Shown here: in pieces, positions 9,601 to 22,500 of the stretch
Numbering within the stretch: position 1 is the first letter of the stretch
Layout: each line of letters begins with the position of its first letter
Assembly: GCF_000485595.1 (NCBI RefSeq)
Contig: NW_014577147.1
Span: 649,721-683,795 of the forward strand
DNA from: Priapulus caudatus
Taxonomy: Eukaryota; Priapulida; Priapulimorpha; Priapulimorphida; Priapulidae
DNA: 34,075 nt
Reading direction: 5' to 3'
The notes under the pieces: generated by a model
Told to the model about the DNA's origin: nothing
Database searches by the model: none
The model's input: the letters and a program-made list of their open reading frames with translations, nothing else
Position numbers and translations under genes: made by a program

Positions 9601-12600
9601 CCATGGAATCATTTTTAAACAAATGATAGCTAACACTTCAAAAGTCTCTATCTCCACTTTTAGTTTTCTAGCGTGACCAGTGAGTTCTTATTATAATCAA
9701 CCTACATTTGAAAAGAACGAGAGAAGAATGGAGATGTTATAATCTATTGTCATTTTTTGTAGTCCAGAGAAACTCGGCTTTACTAAATTGAGGCCTATAG
9801 CAACTGTGCAGTTGCTTTTGGTAAAAACTAATCGGTTCTAATAGCCCCGGGTATTTATTAATAAAAAGGCGGGTATCTTCACTAATATATAGTTATTAAA
9901 ATACCTGCCAGTTATTAAATATATGTGATGAGAATATTACGTGGAGTCCAGAGTTCATTCTCCATTGCCAAGAAAATAACAATGACTGGAACATTATTTT
10001 TTTGTGATAGGTTAACATGATTCAGAAATGCCTATTTGTTAGTTGTTGACCTCTTTTTAATGGCTTGCAGTGTTTATGACAAGAACACACATCTGTGTCC
10101 ATTTGATTCCGGCCTTATTGAGAAAAATGTTGAGCTGCTATTCAGTGGTTATATTAAACCAATTTATGATGAGTCACCAGCAGTAGAAGGTAAATACACT
10201 GATTTATGTTTTAGTGATAGTCACTAAATGGGGTTCTTTAAAGCCATTTGAGTAGTCTTTATTTACTAAACTTGTTTCTATTGAAAACAGCATATGTTAA
10301 TGATGTATATAAGTCGTATGACCAGTAGCAATGGCAACCTTTGCTATGCTGTAAATAATAAGAGAGCAAAATGAAATCTTATCATTCTTCTTACTACTGG
10401 TGTGTTCTCGCTCCATGTCATGCCTTCACATTTCAGGAGGCATCAGCACACGTAACATGGGCCCAATCAATGAGTGGTGGACGGCCGGGTTTGATGGAGG
10501 AGAGAATGCTCTCATCGGATTCTCCACGGGTGAGACAAACTGACAAACAAAATGAGGTCGCAACTGAAGTCATCGACACAGATTACTAGATGCTGGTTAT
10601 GATACCATGATGGTCCTGGAATTATTTGCTTTGGAATTTCTGTATTATTGTCGTTAATTATCTGCATGGGTAAGAATAGGACTCTTGTTCATCTATTTCT
10701 TCCATATCAAAGTAAAGGTTATAATGACAAATAACAAGTTATAATCTTATCAGGAGTGAATAATAGAAATCTCTATTATTCACTCCTGATCTTATTGATA
10801 TGCTTGATGTACTTAGATAGCATATTTATTGTTAAATTGTCTTTTGTTTACCTTTATTTTTTCAGCATTTGCTGATTACATCTTAATGCAGCCCAGTGAA
10901 GCTTACGCACCTTACATAGATGCTGTAAAAGAGAAGATCCACCTGAGCAAGTGTGTAATTGAATTTCAAGTAAATAATATGGATGCAACATATGAAGACC
11001 TGCTCAATAAAATACAGGTAGCTGAAAAGTACTCGGTTACATTTGATAATTATATCATCTGTATTCTCATACTATTTTATTTATTTTGAATTCTTTAATT
11101 CTCATTCCAGGGAACTAGAACTAAATGTTTTCTATTTCGAACGGATTAATTCGATTTGGACTGGAACCAGGTTTTCACATTGTTCACTATATCTATTTTG
11201 TACTATTGACTGCACATCTATATAGCTGTAATATTTTGTTATGATTTTTCTTCGTTTATGCATTTTACATGGTGTTATTTTTCTTGGCAGACGACAGTAC
11301 CACCTGCTGGAAAGACTAGCTTCACTGAGGATTCTTTACTTCGACATTCACAGTTTGTTATTGATCAGGTACTGTACAGAGTTGTGACCTGTTTACTAAA
11401 GATTAATTTTGAGTTAATTAAGATTTTGTTTACTTAAGATTAATTTAAATTAGTAGGGATACTATATGATTATTTTTAAGAAAAATGTTTTGTTCCTAAA
11501 ATCGTAAGTGACTTTCAGTGATTCATATATCCTGCAGAAGATGTACAGTAAAACCTGTGTTAGAGGCCAACTTTATAAAACTACCTCTATAGAATGGCCA
11601 TCTGCCCATTAAAGGCATAATTCGACCATCGATTATGCAATTTTAACGAATGCTACAGTAACTGGCACCTTGTGTAGTTAATAAGTACATTACCTTATAG
11701 CCAAACGCGTATTAGTTTGTCCAATATCACTGCTGGTTACTAAGAAATGTCTAATTGAAATCCGCAGTCCAAGAAATCGGTTGTTGACAGTTACAAACCG
11801 CCATGCCGGCCGTAACCGGCCGTAACTGGCGAGGCGGTGTCATACAGATTATAGTGCACCGGACATTTTCGCACGTATGCTCGGCCGTCAGTGATTTCGA
11901 TCCTTGTAGTCTGAGTGCGCATTCCGTACGTTATGGTTTTACTCTTGGGATTCGGGAATAAATGAATATACGTTCTTGAGATTACAAGCAACATATAATA
12001 TGTGGCAACTAGGCAAATAATAACACTAGGCAAACAATTTACCCGGGACAAACAATTCGATGCTCAACATCCTGTAGCAACATGTGACGTCACCGAACCG
12101 AACTCGATGTTTATTTTGTTGGCCATAAATTTCGCGTTGTCGCCAGATTACCAAATTTACGGATTTCAATTAGACATTTCTTAGTAATTAGCAGTGATAT
12201 TGGACAAACTAATACGCGTTTGGCTATAAGGTAATGTACTTATTAACTACACAAGGTGCCAGTTACTGTAGCATTCGTCAACTTTGCATAATCGATGGTC
12301 GAATTATGCCTTTAAGGCCACGTGCTGTTTATCATACGTAATCATTATGCATGTTATGTGCAGGTTTGACTGTATTATTGTTACTTTTTGTAGGTTCAGA
12401 GCTACGATGATGCGGCAGAAGAAGACGAAAGCTTGCTGATCACCACACCATGCATGCGCTCACTCATTAAACTTGCTGGTCTCACTCTTGGTAATAGGTG
12501 AGCAATTCCCATTGGTGTATTGAGTTAGCCATGCATTTATAGATAGTAAGATGTCTTGCCAAGCCAATGAGTAGTGAATATATTATATTTATTCTGCATG

Positions 12601-13476
12601 GTTGCTTTTTTAATAGGCGTGTTGGTCGTCGAGGTGGCATCAGAAAAGAGGCAAAGAAGATGGCTGGACCAACGAAGGCGCAGACGACTCCACTCGTCAC
12701 CCAGGTTTTCGAGTTGCTGTTCAAGGGACAGATCGATGAAGGAAAGGCGGCCAAAGCTCCAAAAAGGAGAAGATGTGGTGTTTGTGAGGTGCATTACTGA
12801 TTCACTAAACTAGATATTTTGCATTGCTGCTATGGGGGTGGGCTAGGAATTTAGTGTTGGAAAACAAATCTTTCAATATGCTTTGGTGGCCTGCTTCAAA
12901 ATTCTGCATCGAAAATTGACTCTAATCTGTACCTATGTTTGTAATACTAGGTTTGTATTATTCATAGCAAAAATAATTACCATGCTCAAAATAAAACTAC
13001 AAATTTGCTTTAGTTGATACACATGTTGCCTTTGCAAAATAGTTTGGTAATATTATGCTTCACCATGTTCTAACTTAATAACAATCATTTTACCTGTTTT
13101 CAGATCTGTCAACTGCCAGACTGTGGCAAGTGTACTGCTTGTAAGGATAAGACTAAATTTGGTGGATCAGGGAAATTGAAGCAAGCCTGTGATAAGAGAA
13201 AGTATGTACTGCTGGTTAACACAATATTTGTTCTAATTATAAAGTATAATTGCACAGAAGGGCATCAAATGGATAAATTTGTGACATGATGGGCATCCTC
13301 CTCCTACTGCGAATGATGGGAGCTATAGAAGAAAGGAGATTGTAATCAAAGCAAGCGAAATGCCTGAAGGCATTACTTGGATCCGCCACCTTTGCATGTG
13401 GAATGACCAATAGTGAAACAAAAGTCATTGGTAGTGGTAATCTTGCCTTCATCGATATTGGCATCATTGACATTAA

Positions 13477-13540
<64 letters not shown>

Positions 13541-16500
13541 ATCTACTGTTGCTACTGCTGCTTTTTTGTTGTCCTGGTTATTCTTATACCCATAGTAGTA
13601 GTAGTAGCCTGCGAGATTATCTGAATTAACCAATCGCATCTGTTGTCTTTAGTTGCCCTAATAGTGCTGTCATGGAGGCAGAAGATAATGAACTGGACTT
13701 GGAGATGGACAATGAAGATGCCATGGATAAAAAAGCTCAAACCATTCAACGAACCCCTACAAAGAAGAAATGTCACCAGAAACAGAAGGTATTCTAGATT
13801 GAACATTCTAGCTCTCTTGAGGCAGTCCATATACCCTTATTCCTCAATGAGCAACATTGATTCATGTAAAACCTTTTATATATCTTGCATTGTGCAGTAT
13901 GTCATTGAATGTTCTCCCCCTGCCCTCTGCCCCTAATGTAGCATTTTTATTTTCATTCTTTAAAGTTTTTTGTGAAATGTCTGTGATCCAATCACATCCA
14001 GTCAATTAGTAGTAGTGACGAACCTATAGCTTTGCCCGTGATCTTTGAGGGTCATAATAAGTGTCGTTTTGGGAACAACAGACTAACTTATTCACTGTAA
14101 GTACTAACCACTACATATATATAGTCGTTCGTGTTTTAGTACATATTATTCACTCCCAACATGTACATATGGTTAATCCAGTGTCAAAAATCAATCCAGA
14201 TGTTCTAATTACAACGATGATGTGCAGTTCATAAATGAGCAAAATCATTGCAGATAACCCAATTTCAACAAATGACAACCAGAGGTTTTTAGTTAGTTTG
14301 TGTATTGCTAGACTTGCTTATAGTTAGATCATTTTCAGGAACCCATTCATTATTATTAATTGTATACGAGCCTGCAATGTCATACTTTTATTCAGGAGAA
14401 CAAGTCTTAACTTGCTTGCTTGCTAACTTAGTTATGATTGGGGATATATAAGCCCTAACTATCATTACTCGCAAAATACTGTCACAGGGTGCGAAATTAA
14501 CGCGAGTCCGGAGTCAAATACTCCCTGATTTTCTGTCGGACTCCTTAATTTGACATATATCAGGGAGTTTTACTTACGTGTACCACTGTGCGTGGTGGAA
14601 GTGCGTGGTACCATTAGAATCTTCCCACATATAAGCCACCTTGGCGATGTAGAGGGAGTTGTCAGGCACGTCTGGAGAGACTAGCACACAGTCGCCTACA
14701 GCCACCTATTGTGATACGTTAGAGACTTAGTCACTAGTATACAGTCACTACTCCTGCAAACCGTAACGTATTAACAACGTAAAACGAAACGTACGAACTC
14801 CCTGAAAATTCTGCTATACTAACTAGTTCGTTCCAGAGCACTGCCTCACGGAATTGCCGTATTTTTCCAGCAAATGTCCAAAGACAATTTGGCAGACGTG
14901 CAACCACATGAATCTTCAAAATAAGCACACGCGTTATTGTTAATATCTTTAGTTTTGAACTGCAGACTGCGGACTCCCTCATTTTGCTGCGGATTCCCTC
15001 TTTTTGAGGGCAGGGAGTCCATTGGACTCCCTTGTTCAAAAGTTAATTTCTACCCCTGCTGTCAGCACTAATACGCACATTGTAACTCATTGTAATTCTA
15101 ATTAGCAATACCACAACTGTTCACACACAAAAAAAAACATCTCAAATAATACCCGGGATATACTAATTCAATATACACACCATTTTATATTCTGTAGCAT
15201 TATGCAAACTAGCGCAAGAAAATACTTGGCGTGATCCAATTCCTTGAGTTCTATGAAGGTTCTCCCTTCATTTTCACCTGGGTGAGATTGTTCACTGGTA
15301 GCTGTCAGCTGCCTCATGCAGCTGCTCAATCGGTGCACAACTTTTTCATTCCTGAGCTCAACCTATTTTGCCCAACTACTCTAAACCCGAGGCTTGCTGG
15401 TGTCTGTGCTCTTCTACGAATTTTGTCATGTGTTGGCAGTTCCGTCTAGTCTCACTTGACTCCACGGTATCCTTAAAATCAATGAATATATTCTAATATT
15501 TTATTGTGACTTATACTTATTATTTGTAGCTAGTAATTTTGAAACACAATCTTATTAGGTAAGAGTTTGGTGATATATTTAGTTGCTGTTAGTAATTTCT
15601 TTTTACTTATAAGTTATAGTAATGCAAAAAATGTTTTTAATATTTTCATTTATTTGCCGGTATCTGTCTTGTCGTGAATATATGATCAAAGTCATACTTG
15701 TATACATCACACTGTCATTGACTAATTTCTTCCCACTGACCATGTATATAGACTACACTGAAGTGGATTGGAGATGAGAGGATAGAAGGAAGGAGGAAAT
15801 ATTATTCATCTGTCAAGATCAATGAGGAAGAGGTAAATTTTAATATTGTGGTATATTGGGTGAAAGATTAGGATATATTTGCACTGTTATATTTCAACCT
15901 TATTGTGAAAGGGTTATCACAAAGAATTGTTAATACATTTCGTTTTACATTGTTAATACGTTACGGTTTGCAGGAGTAGTGACTGTATACTAGTGACTAA
16001 GTCTCTAACCTATCCCAATAGGTGGCTGTAGGTGACTGTGTGCTAGTCTCTCCAGACGTGCCTGACAACCCCCTCTACATTGCCAAGGTGGCTTATATGT
16101 GGGAAGATTCCAATGGTACCAAGCACTTCCACGCACAGTGGTACACGTAAGTACAACTCTAGGAATGACATGCAAACCAAGATTTTTGGTTGTACTTATA
16201 TGTTTAATTCTTTATATGTTAATAGTCTTAACATTTCATTTACCTGCCACTTGTACTCTAATATATATGGAAGCGTTAATAGATACATATAGCTATTCAT
16301 TTGATTTTCTTTTACAACAAATATACGAGTGTAAGTGAACGTTTCTATGCCTTATTTACGTTGCTGTGATATATTCGTCTCATATGTGCATGTCTGAAAC
16401 AGTGCCATATCAATTTGCAGCCGAGGTGGAGAGACTGTTCTAGGTGAGACAGCCGATCCCAACGAGGTATTCATGGTTGATGAATGCGAGGACACGTGTC

Positions 16501-19500
16501 TGGAGTTTGTTGTTAGTAAATGTAATGTAAGTATGTTGATCGATCAGCACTAATTTCTTTCATTTATTAATCTATATTACTTATTTAATTTCATGTCGCA
16601 AATAGTGCCAGCATGTAGGAAAGTTAGGTGATTCACTCGGTCACTGTTTTTTACAACATTCTTGTGTTGTCATATTCAACCATTTAAACAATAATTATAA
16701 ATTATACTTTCGTTATTTATGTTGGTGAGACACTACTCACAACAGGACCATGCGTCATAACCCAATAAATTGTATTCAAATACATAGTGAATGATAAATT
16801 GACCATTGTTACCTGCAATTTTGGTTATGGACCCAAAACCTAATAATTTAGTTTTTCCATTAGCTTATGATTGTAATTAATTTACTATAACTTATGATAT
16901 AAAGCTGGTGGAGTGAAAGGCACGAAAAAGGCAGTGGCCAGTTTGAGGAATCTGGGAAAAAGTAGGGATGGATAAATTTCTTAGGTCAAAATTCGATATT
17001 TAATTAGACATAATTTCATATCAAAAACAAAAGATGTAATTGTGTTTGCAGCGCTATGTTTGAATTCAATTGCCATGAAACGAGAGGATGTTGCTGGAAT
17101 TCTGTTCAATTCCTCTTTTTAGCCAATAACAACAAATTCTCTTTAATTTTCAAGCTAGTTTAATTAGTAATATATCTACTAATAGTAATGAATAAATATC
17201 TAATTCTATAATAGATAACGATTGATAATATCTTAATGTTATAATTTCTTATGCAGGTAATTCATAAACTACCACCAAAAGACTGGCATATGCTAGGAGG
17301 CGAGGATGTGGATGCTGAAAATACATGGGAAGAAGATGGGAAGAACTACTTCTACAAACTCTGGTAAGATTTTCTTGTTTTCAACTCGTCTGATGTGGTT
17401 AGATCAAGTTAGTGCAATCACTGAAGTGTTTATCTCTCCGGCATCACACTTTCTCAGTATCTCACTAACACTCCTTTGCTCAAGCTAGTGATTGGGTTGT
17501 CGTTACTGGTTGTAGTTACCATTTTATTTACTCACCAGTCAGTCAGAGTTTTGGTCGTTGATGCGACCATTTTAGTTGCCAAAGCATGTATTTGCACATC
17601 GCGTTTGAAATGTGTCTATCGATGACAGGTATGACCCTGAGATGGCAAGGTTTGAAGATCCTCCCGATGCAACTGCACCTTCAAATGACCCCAAATTTTG
17701 CATATGCTGTGCCCGTACTGATGAGGTCAATCAGGTATCAGTTATTTAATTCTAGTTCCTAAAGTCTGACTGTTGCTTTTGGTCAATCAACGTAGCAGAA
17801 ATCAGTATACATGAATAGATGTATAGTTAAGTCCGTAGGTGCTAACATGGTGGTAATTCGACTATCTCATTGCGGTAAAATTGTTAGTTAAATGTGTTAT
17901 AGTTGACACATATCACTACTGTACAGCCAGTTGCAGTCAATGTCAAAAATTAATATAATTGCTGATAGAGAAAATTTAATTCAGCTGTTGTCTAGTTTCT
18001 CATAGCAGTAGTGTAAGTTCTTGCTTTTAAGCATTCACATGTGCTGTCTTTCAGAGGGAGTCATGTCAGAAGGGCACGCAGTTGCAGGAACAGCCTTCAG
18101 ACGGCAGAACATCGTATTCGATGGTGAAGAGAGATGGACTTGAGTACATGGTGGGAGACTGTGTGTTTTTAATTCCGGAAGCTTTCAGCTTTGCTGTTAA
18201 TCCTGCTAGCCAACCGAAAAAGAAGTACAAGAATAATGAGGCAGCTGTAAGTTGTTCATTGTTGTTCACGGTTTGAAAAATACATTGGCCGCTACTTAAA
18301 ATGTCATATATTGACTTAGCAGACTTACTATAATATATCTCAACATATCATTCTTATGTTATAGGTGTGTACTACCGTGACCCTGGAAAGGTTTTCTTAA
18401 TCAACTATTTATAACCTTTATGATATCTACGTGTGTGTGTGCGTGCATGCCTGCGTGCGTGTGATTATTAGCTCATCTGACATAGTCAGATGCAGCTTGT
18501 AGAATCGCATGATCGTCCGTCCGTGCGAGCGTCCGTCCGTCCGTCCGTCCGTCAACAGTTGGGCACAAATCTTAACCGCTCGACGTACGGTCACGATATT
18601 TGGGGACGGGGGGGATCGTCAAAACGAAGTTGGATAGGGCCGAGCTAGCGGGCAAGGCTCTTCAAAGGTTATAGAAGGTGTATAAAAGAAGGGGGAAACA
18701 TTCAATCTTAACTTAAGCATATAGGAAGGAAAATGGCAGAATTGCTGCGCCAAATCTAAAACATGGCTCTTACCTAGGCTCGTGATGTTGGATGTATGCA
18801 TCATGGTAGAAAGCCATCACTTGGCCGAAATTGAGACTGGTCATAGTGGTCAAGTTCAATGGGCACTAGGGAGATTTTAGAATTTTCTTAGATTGGACAT
18901 GGCTCTGACGGAGCGATTGACAAGACTTTTTCTGTTCAGCAGTGATTAAGCTTTTTAATTGGCATTATTGTGAAAGGACATAATATATTTTGCTGAATGC
19001 GAAGCAGTTAAGCTGTAAGATTACCCTTTTGGACCTCAAGAGGAGGGTTTAACATGGATTTTGTCGACTGTATGTTAGAAAGAATTTGAATGCCGGGTTG
19101 AGCAGTAGAAGGCTATAACATGCCTGGATTATTTGAGGCTACATGTCCAGTGAAATATTCAAGCTAATTTGGTTAAGGTTGCTCCTTAAATCGTCATATT
19201 TGTTATGGCATTCTGTAACTGTCAGTATGTTTACATGTACCGTATGCACTGCCAGTGCATTGTGTTGGTGGTACTGTGTAGTTTTTGCCTGCATTAATTG
19301 GTTACAGGTGCAGCTCTCTATTGCCAGCTGTAGGGCTTTGCGTAACGGTAAAATGGCATGAGTGCTTACATATTTCCCTGTCTGTTGCAATAGTTGCTTA
19401 GCTGACTACGTACGAATGGAGCTTGCATCTTTAATCTGAAGCACTTTAAACGTACGCGCCATCTCGTGGCAACTTTCATAACGATCCCAACGAACGTTCC

Positions 19501-22500
19501 TTTGAGAAGGTTCCTGATACCATCCCTGTGCATTCCACTGTTTCGGCGTGTATGTGAACACATTTGGGACTAATAGGGTTTACTAGAATCCCACCACTCC
19601 ACCACAGAGTCACCGCAGTAGACGTTAGATGAGCGCTGTCGCTCCGCGGCACTTGTTATTATTATCATTATTACTATTATTATTAAACTTTTTGATTAAA
19701 AAATCTATCTGCTTGTCCTAGCTCCTAACACATGTGTTAAAATTTCCATTGCATCAGGATGATGAGGAACTCTACCCCGAGTACTACCGCAAGGGTGGCT
19801 ATGTAAAGGGCAGCAATAGTGACATTCCAGAACCCTTTCGCATTGGCAGGATTGTAGAGATTTACTGCCCAAAAAAGATCTTTAATGGTGATGACGTCCG
19901 CCTAAAAATCCAAAAGTTCTACAGGTAAAAACGAATTTTCCTATGGTATGTAACTGAATAGTGAGGGTAGTTAAGACCAAGAACCAAGTTCTGTCTGAAT
20001 GTTGCTATAGCTTATGCATTCTTGTGGTGTTACGGTAATACTAGAGCGTCCTGGCACGCTGGCTGACACAGGTTGATTGTTTATTGGTGGTGTTGTTGGT
20101 AGGGCAGGCAGGCAGGGGTCGAAATTAGCGGTATCCCGATATCCGCGGGATAGTAGATTCTTGTGTTGGATACCAGATTTCAATGCTTGGTATCCCGCTG
20201 GGATAGTAAAAAAAAAATCATTAAAATCGGGATAGTGGTTGTTGAGTATATTTGCAAGCGTAATGGCCCAGTCACACGTACACGACGCAAGGCCCGCGCA
20301 CTGAAAAATTAGCAATTTTGGCCAGTGCGTTGTCTTTCGCTGGGTGTGCGTCAGCATTCGTTACTCGTTTGTCGAGCGCGCTGGACCAACGCTATGCATT
20401 CGTTGTCATTCGCTGTGTGCGTCAGGATTTTTGTGCATGCACAAAAATGTGCGCGGAGCTCGACGCATGAATGTACACGCCAGAAGGACGCCAGACACGC
20501 GCAGAGCGCGCTGGACCAATGCCATGCAGACACACGCGGAGCACACGCTGGGTATTCGTTGTCTGTTCGTCGGCTGAGGTGTAGCGAACACCTAGCGCAC
20601 ACCTAGCGCACATCTAGCGCACACCTAGCGCACATCTAGCGCACACCTAGCGTGCTTCTAACGCATGTCCAGCGAACATGCAGCGAATATGGGCGTGCTG
20701 AACGAGTGCTGAACGAGTCTGTAGCGCGCCCAGCGTTCTTCTAGCGTGTTCCTAGCGTGTACGCAGCATGTAGCCATGGGGTATATAAACGGGTCCCGCC
20801 CCCACCTCCTCATCATCACTTCTCCTCCGACCCTCGTGGGTGATGACAGAGGTCCCTGATGATCGTGTATAGAAGAACCACCTCAGAAGATGGAGGATCC
20901 CGACAGGATGCGACTACAATACGAAATCGCGGTTCTCCAACATCAGCAGAACCTCATGGAACTGGCACTAGCTTCACCAAGTCCATGTCATCAGGAGAAT
21001 GAGAAAGAGAAGAGGTCAACGGAGGTTCTGGGTCCGACCGTGGATCGGTAGGTGACGACAGTTTGACCTGTATGACCAGCTACTTGTTGAACTCCGTAAC
21101 GAAGACCAGGCAGCCTTCAAGACCTTCATGCGGATGCCCCCCGAGATGTTCGACGAGCTGCTAACCAGAATGGGTCCGAGGATCACCAAGCAGAATACAA
21201 CCTACAGAGAGCCCCTCGACCCTGGCCTGAAGCTTGCACTCACTCTGCGGCATCTTGCCTCTGGGACCAAGTATCACTCAATGTTTTATGGGTGGAGGGT
21301 GCCTCACAACACCATATCCCTTATCATGACCTGTTCGTTTGCTGACCTGACCGTTCGCTGGTTGTGCGTTGAATGCGCGGTGCATGCGCGGACCATTCGT
21401 TCCGTGCGCTAGCAACACGCTGTGCATTCGTTGGATTTTTTAACATGTGCGCCCTGTATACGCGCAGCGCGCTAGCAACACGCTGTGCATTCGTTGGATT
21501 TTTTAACATGTGCGCCCTAACGCTCTGTATGCGCCCTGTATACGCGCAGCGCGCTAGCAACACGCTGTGCATTCGTTATCAACTCGCTAGCTTCTCCCAA
21601 ATCCTGACAAAAGTTGGGCGCACAACGACGCACTGATCTTATTTTCCATTTTTTTATTAATTTTCAATGCGCGTCGCGTATATGTCAGGGTTCAACATTA
21701 ACTTTTTATTTCACTAGACCATCGGGCTAGTAACTGAGGAAACCCACTAGCCCTGACCTAACTTTCACTAGCCCAGACCCAGACCATTGTTATGAAAAAC
21801 TTTATTTAGATAAGAGTGTGTCATCGTATGAATTCATAGATGCTGTTTCCCGCGCTTTAAATCGCGCGTGGGCCGAGTTCACGTGCATTATTCGTATTCT
21901 ACCACGGGCATACACGAGCGCACGGTTTATCGATCGTCTACTGTGGCTGGCAGCAAGCCGCGTTATTGTTTTTGTCGAAGGGTAGACTGGTATCCGGTCT
22001 CACGCTCTGCTAGACAATGTACACGCTTTGCGACAAACAATGCGGCCGCGAACCAGTCTAGCCAGAAGTGACCTTTCAGTGCAATATATATGACCAATTC
22101 TAACACGACCAGTTGGGCTACTAGCACTCTGGTTGTATGCGACCGGACCAAGCATTTACCCGACTAGGTCGGTCGGACGTGGGTTAGTGTCGAACCTTGC
22201 GTATGTGTCACTGGGCCATAAAGCCCGGCGCACAAGTGTCGATTTTTATCGACAGTACCGGCGATTTTTATCGACAGCACTGTCGATAAAAATCGCCACG
22301 TGTGCGCCACCCGGCGACAATGCAACCATCTGTCAGCGACATACCACTGTATGAACTGTACGTGACCTGTTCAAACCACACCACGGGCGCTGCCATAATT
22401 TTGATCACGTGCTTCAAATCATGCATTTGATTGGTTAATCCAAAAACTGTTGCCTGAATCCGTCGCCTGGTCAGCGCACACGTAGCGATTTTTCAGCGAC

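Larger units (their letters stand above)
20264..22218 (+). mobile_element. PIF/Harbinger element, interrupted and decayed
   Basis: Left terminus TGGCCCAGTCACACGTAC after a TAA at 20261. The right terminus is recovered only when the insertion at 21686-22199 is removed: GTCGCGTATGTGTCACTGG then GCCA, followed by TAA at 22219. This complements the left end with few mismatches. A 3-bp TAA duplication is diagnostic of PIF/Harbinger, and a Harbinger-type transposase fragment lies inside. Confidence 0.82.

Noticed and set aside
13373-13639. Poly-Asn, poly-Val and poly-Leu frames
   Set aside because: Translations of the (GTT)21 microsatellite in intron 13.
20583-21582. Tandem arrays considered as a CRISPR
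   Set aside because: Units are 12 bp or degenerate long repeats without unique spacers, inside a eukaryotic transposon.
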